From Pseudohongiella sp. (GTDB taxonomy: Bacteria > Pseudomonadota > Gammaproteobacteria > Pseudomonadales > Pseudohongiellaceae): a stretch of 45,850 nt of DNA. Position numbers and translations under genes: made by a program. Shown piece after piece: positions 45,815 through 45,850 of this stretch; the stretch's first letter is position 1, and every line of letters begins with the position of its first letter. The notes below the pieces were generated by a model. That model was not told where the DNA came from. It was given only the letters and a program-made list of their open reading frames with translations, and did no database searches. The stretch spans positions 1 to 45,850 of the forward strand of contig JABMOK010000164.1 in assembly GCA_013204155.1 (NCBI GenBank), given 5' to 3'.

Positions 45815-45850
45815 TTTCGGGATAAGCAGTTTCGGGATAAGCAGTTTCGG
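45813..45850. repeat. 15-bp tandem array at the stop of the SUMF1-like gene (cut by window edge)
   Basis: AGTTTCGGGATAAGC occurs at 45813-45827 and 45828-45842, and a third copy begins at 45843 and is cut by the window end. The first unit overlaps the TAG stop (45812-45814). Total copy number is unknown. Confidence 0.93.

Overview
The window is ordinary gammaproteobacterial chromosome with moderate GC. Most genes are housekeeping genes in a neighbourhood that, from memory, is partly shared with Pseudomonas and other gammaproteobacteria: psd-rhdA-rsgA-orn-queG, tolC-thiC, nudF-DUF1249-cpdA-yqiA-parE-parC, and epmB-efp-epmA. A monomeric NADP isocitrate dehydrogenase, the sodium/proton antiporter NhaD, an EF-P beta-lysylation set and a 'marine' dedicated-sortase two-component system point to a marine or halotolerant heterotroph of the Pseudomonadales/Cellvibrionales/OM-type groups. 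No rRNA, tRNA, CRISPR, insertion sequence or prophage was seen.

Layout. 1-9 kb: the tail of an FAD-linked oxidase, a cold-shock protein, rpiA, psd, a rhodanese, rsgA, orn, queG, a methionine-type aminotransferase and a TolC-like protein. 9-15 kb: thiC, an M14 cytosolic-type carboxypeptidase, DAHP synthase, DUF924 and a glutathione S-transferase. 15-19 kb: a divergent pdsO / pdsR-pdsS locus. These are the regulatory and OmpA parts of a proteobacterial dedicated sortase system, with no sortase or sortase target nearby. 19-28 kb: DUF2889, a parvulin, nudF, DUF1249, cpdA, yqiA, parE, parC. 27.7-33.5 kb: a minus-strand run epmB - degenerate GGDEF/EAL protein - membrane pseudo-cyclase, divergent from efp-epmA. 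33.6-38.7 kb: D-amino-acid transaminase, GNAT, icd and a secreted NHL-repeat protein. 38.7-45.85 kb: nhaD, a truncated LysE/RhtB remnant, small and secreted proteins of unknown function, and a translationally coupled pair: an NqrB/RnfD-like membrane protein with a Cys-rich Sel1-like tail, then a membrane-anchored FGE/SUMF1-fold protein. That pair may continue past the window edge.

The most unusual global property is at least twelve short tandem arrays (units of 10-17 bp, two to seven copies). Their units are unrelated to one another, and most lie at or across start or stop codons. In rsgA the array creates two overlapping five-codon mini-cistrons that lead by ATGA overlaps into the gene. In the transaminase gene a 17-bp duplication supplies the ribosome binding site for a TTG start.

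How the genes work together. RpiA, DAHP synthase and ThiC serve pentose phosphate, aromatic and thiamine synthesis. RsgA, Orn, QueG, EpmA/EpmB/EF-P support ribosome, RNA and translation quality. CpdA and the degenerate cyclic-nucleotide-type proteins touch second-messenger signalling. PdsS/PdsR probably sense an envelope or carbohydrate signal and may control the divergent pdsO. All functions are inferred from sequence pattern recognition; no database search was run.
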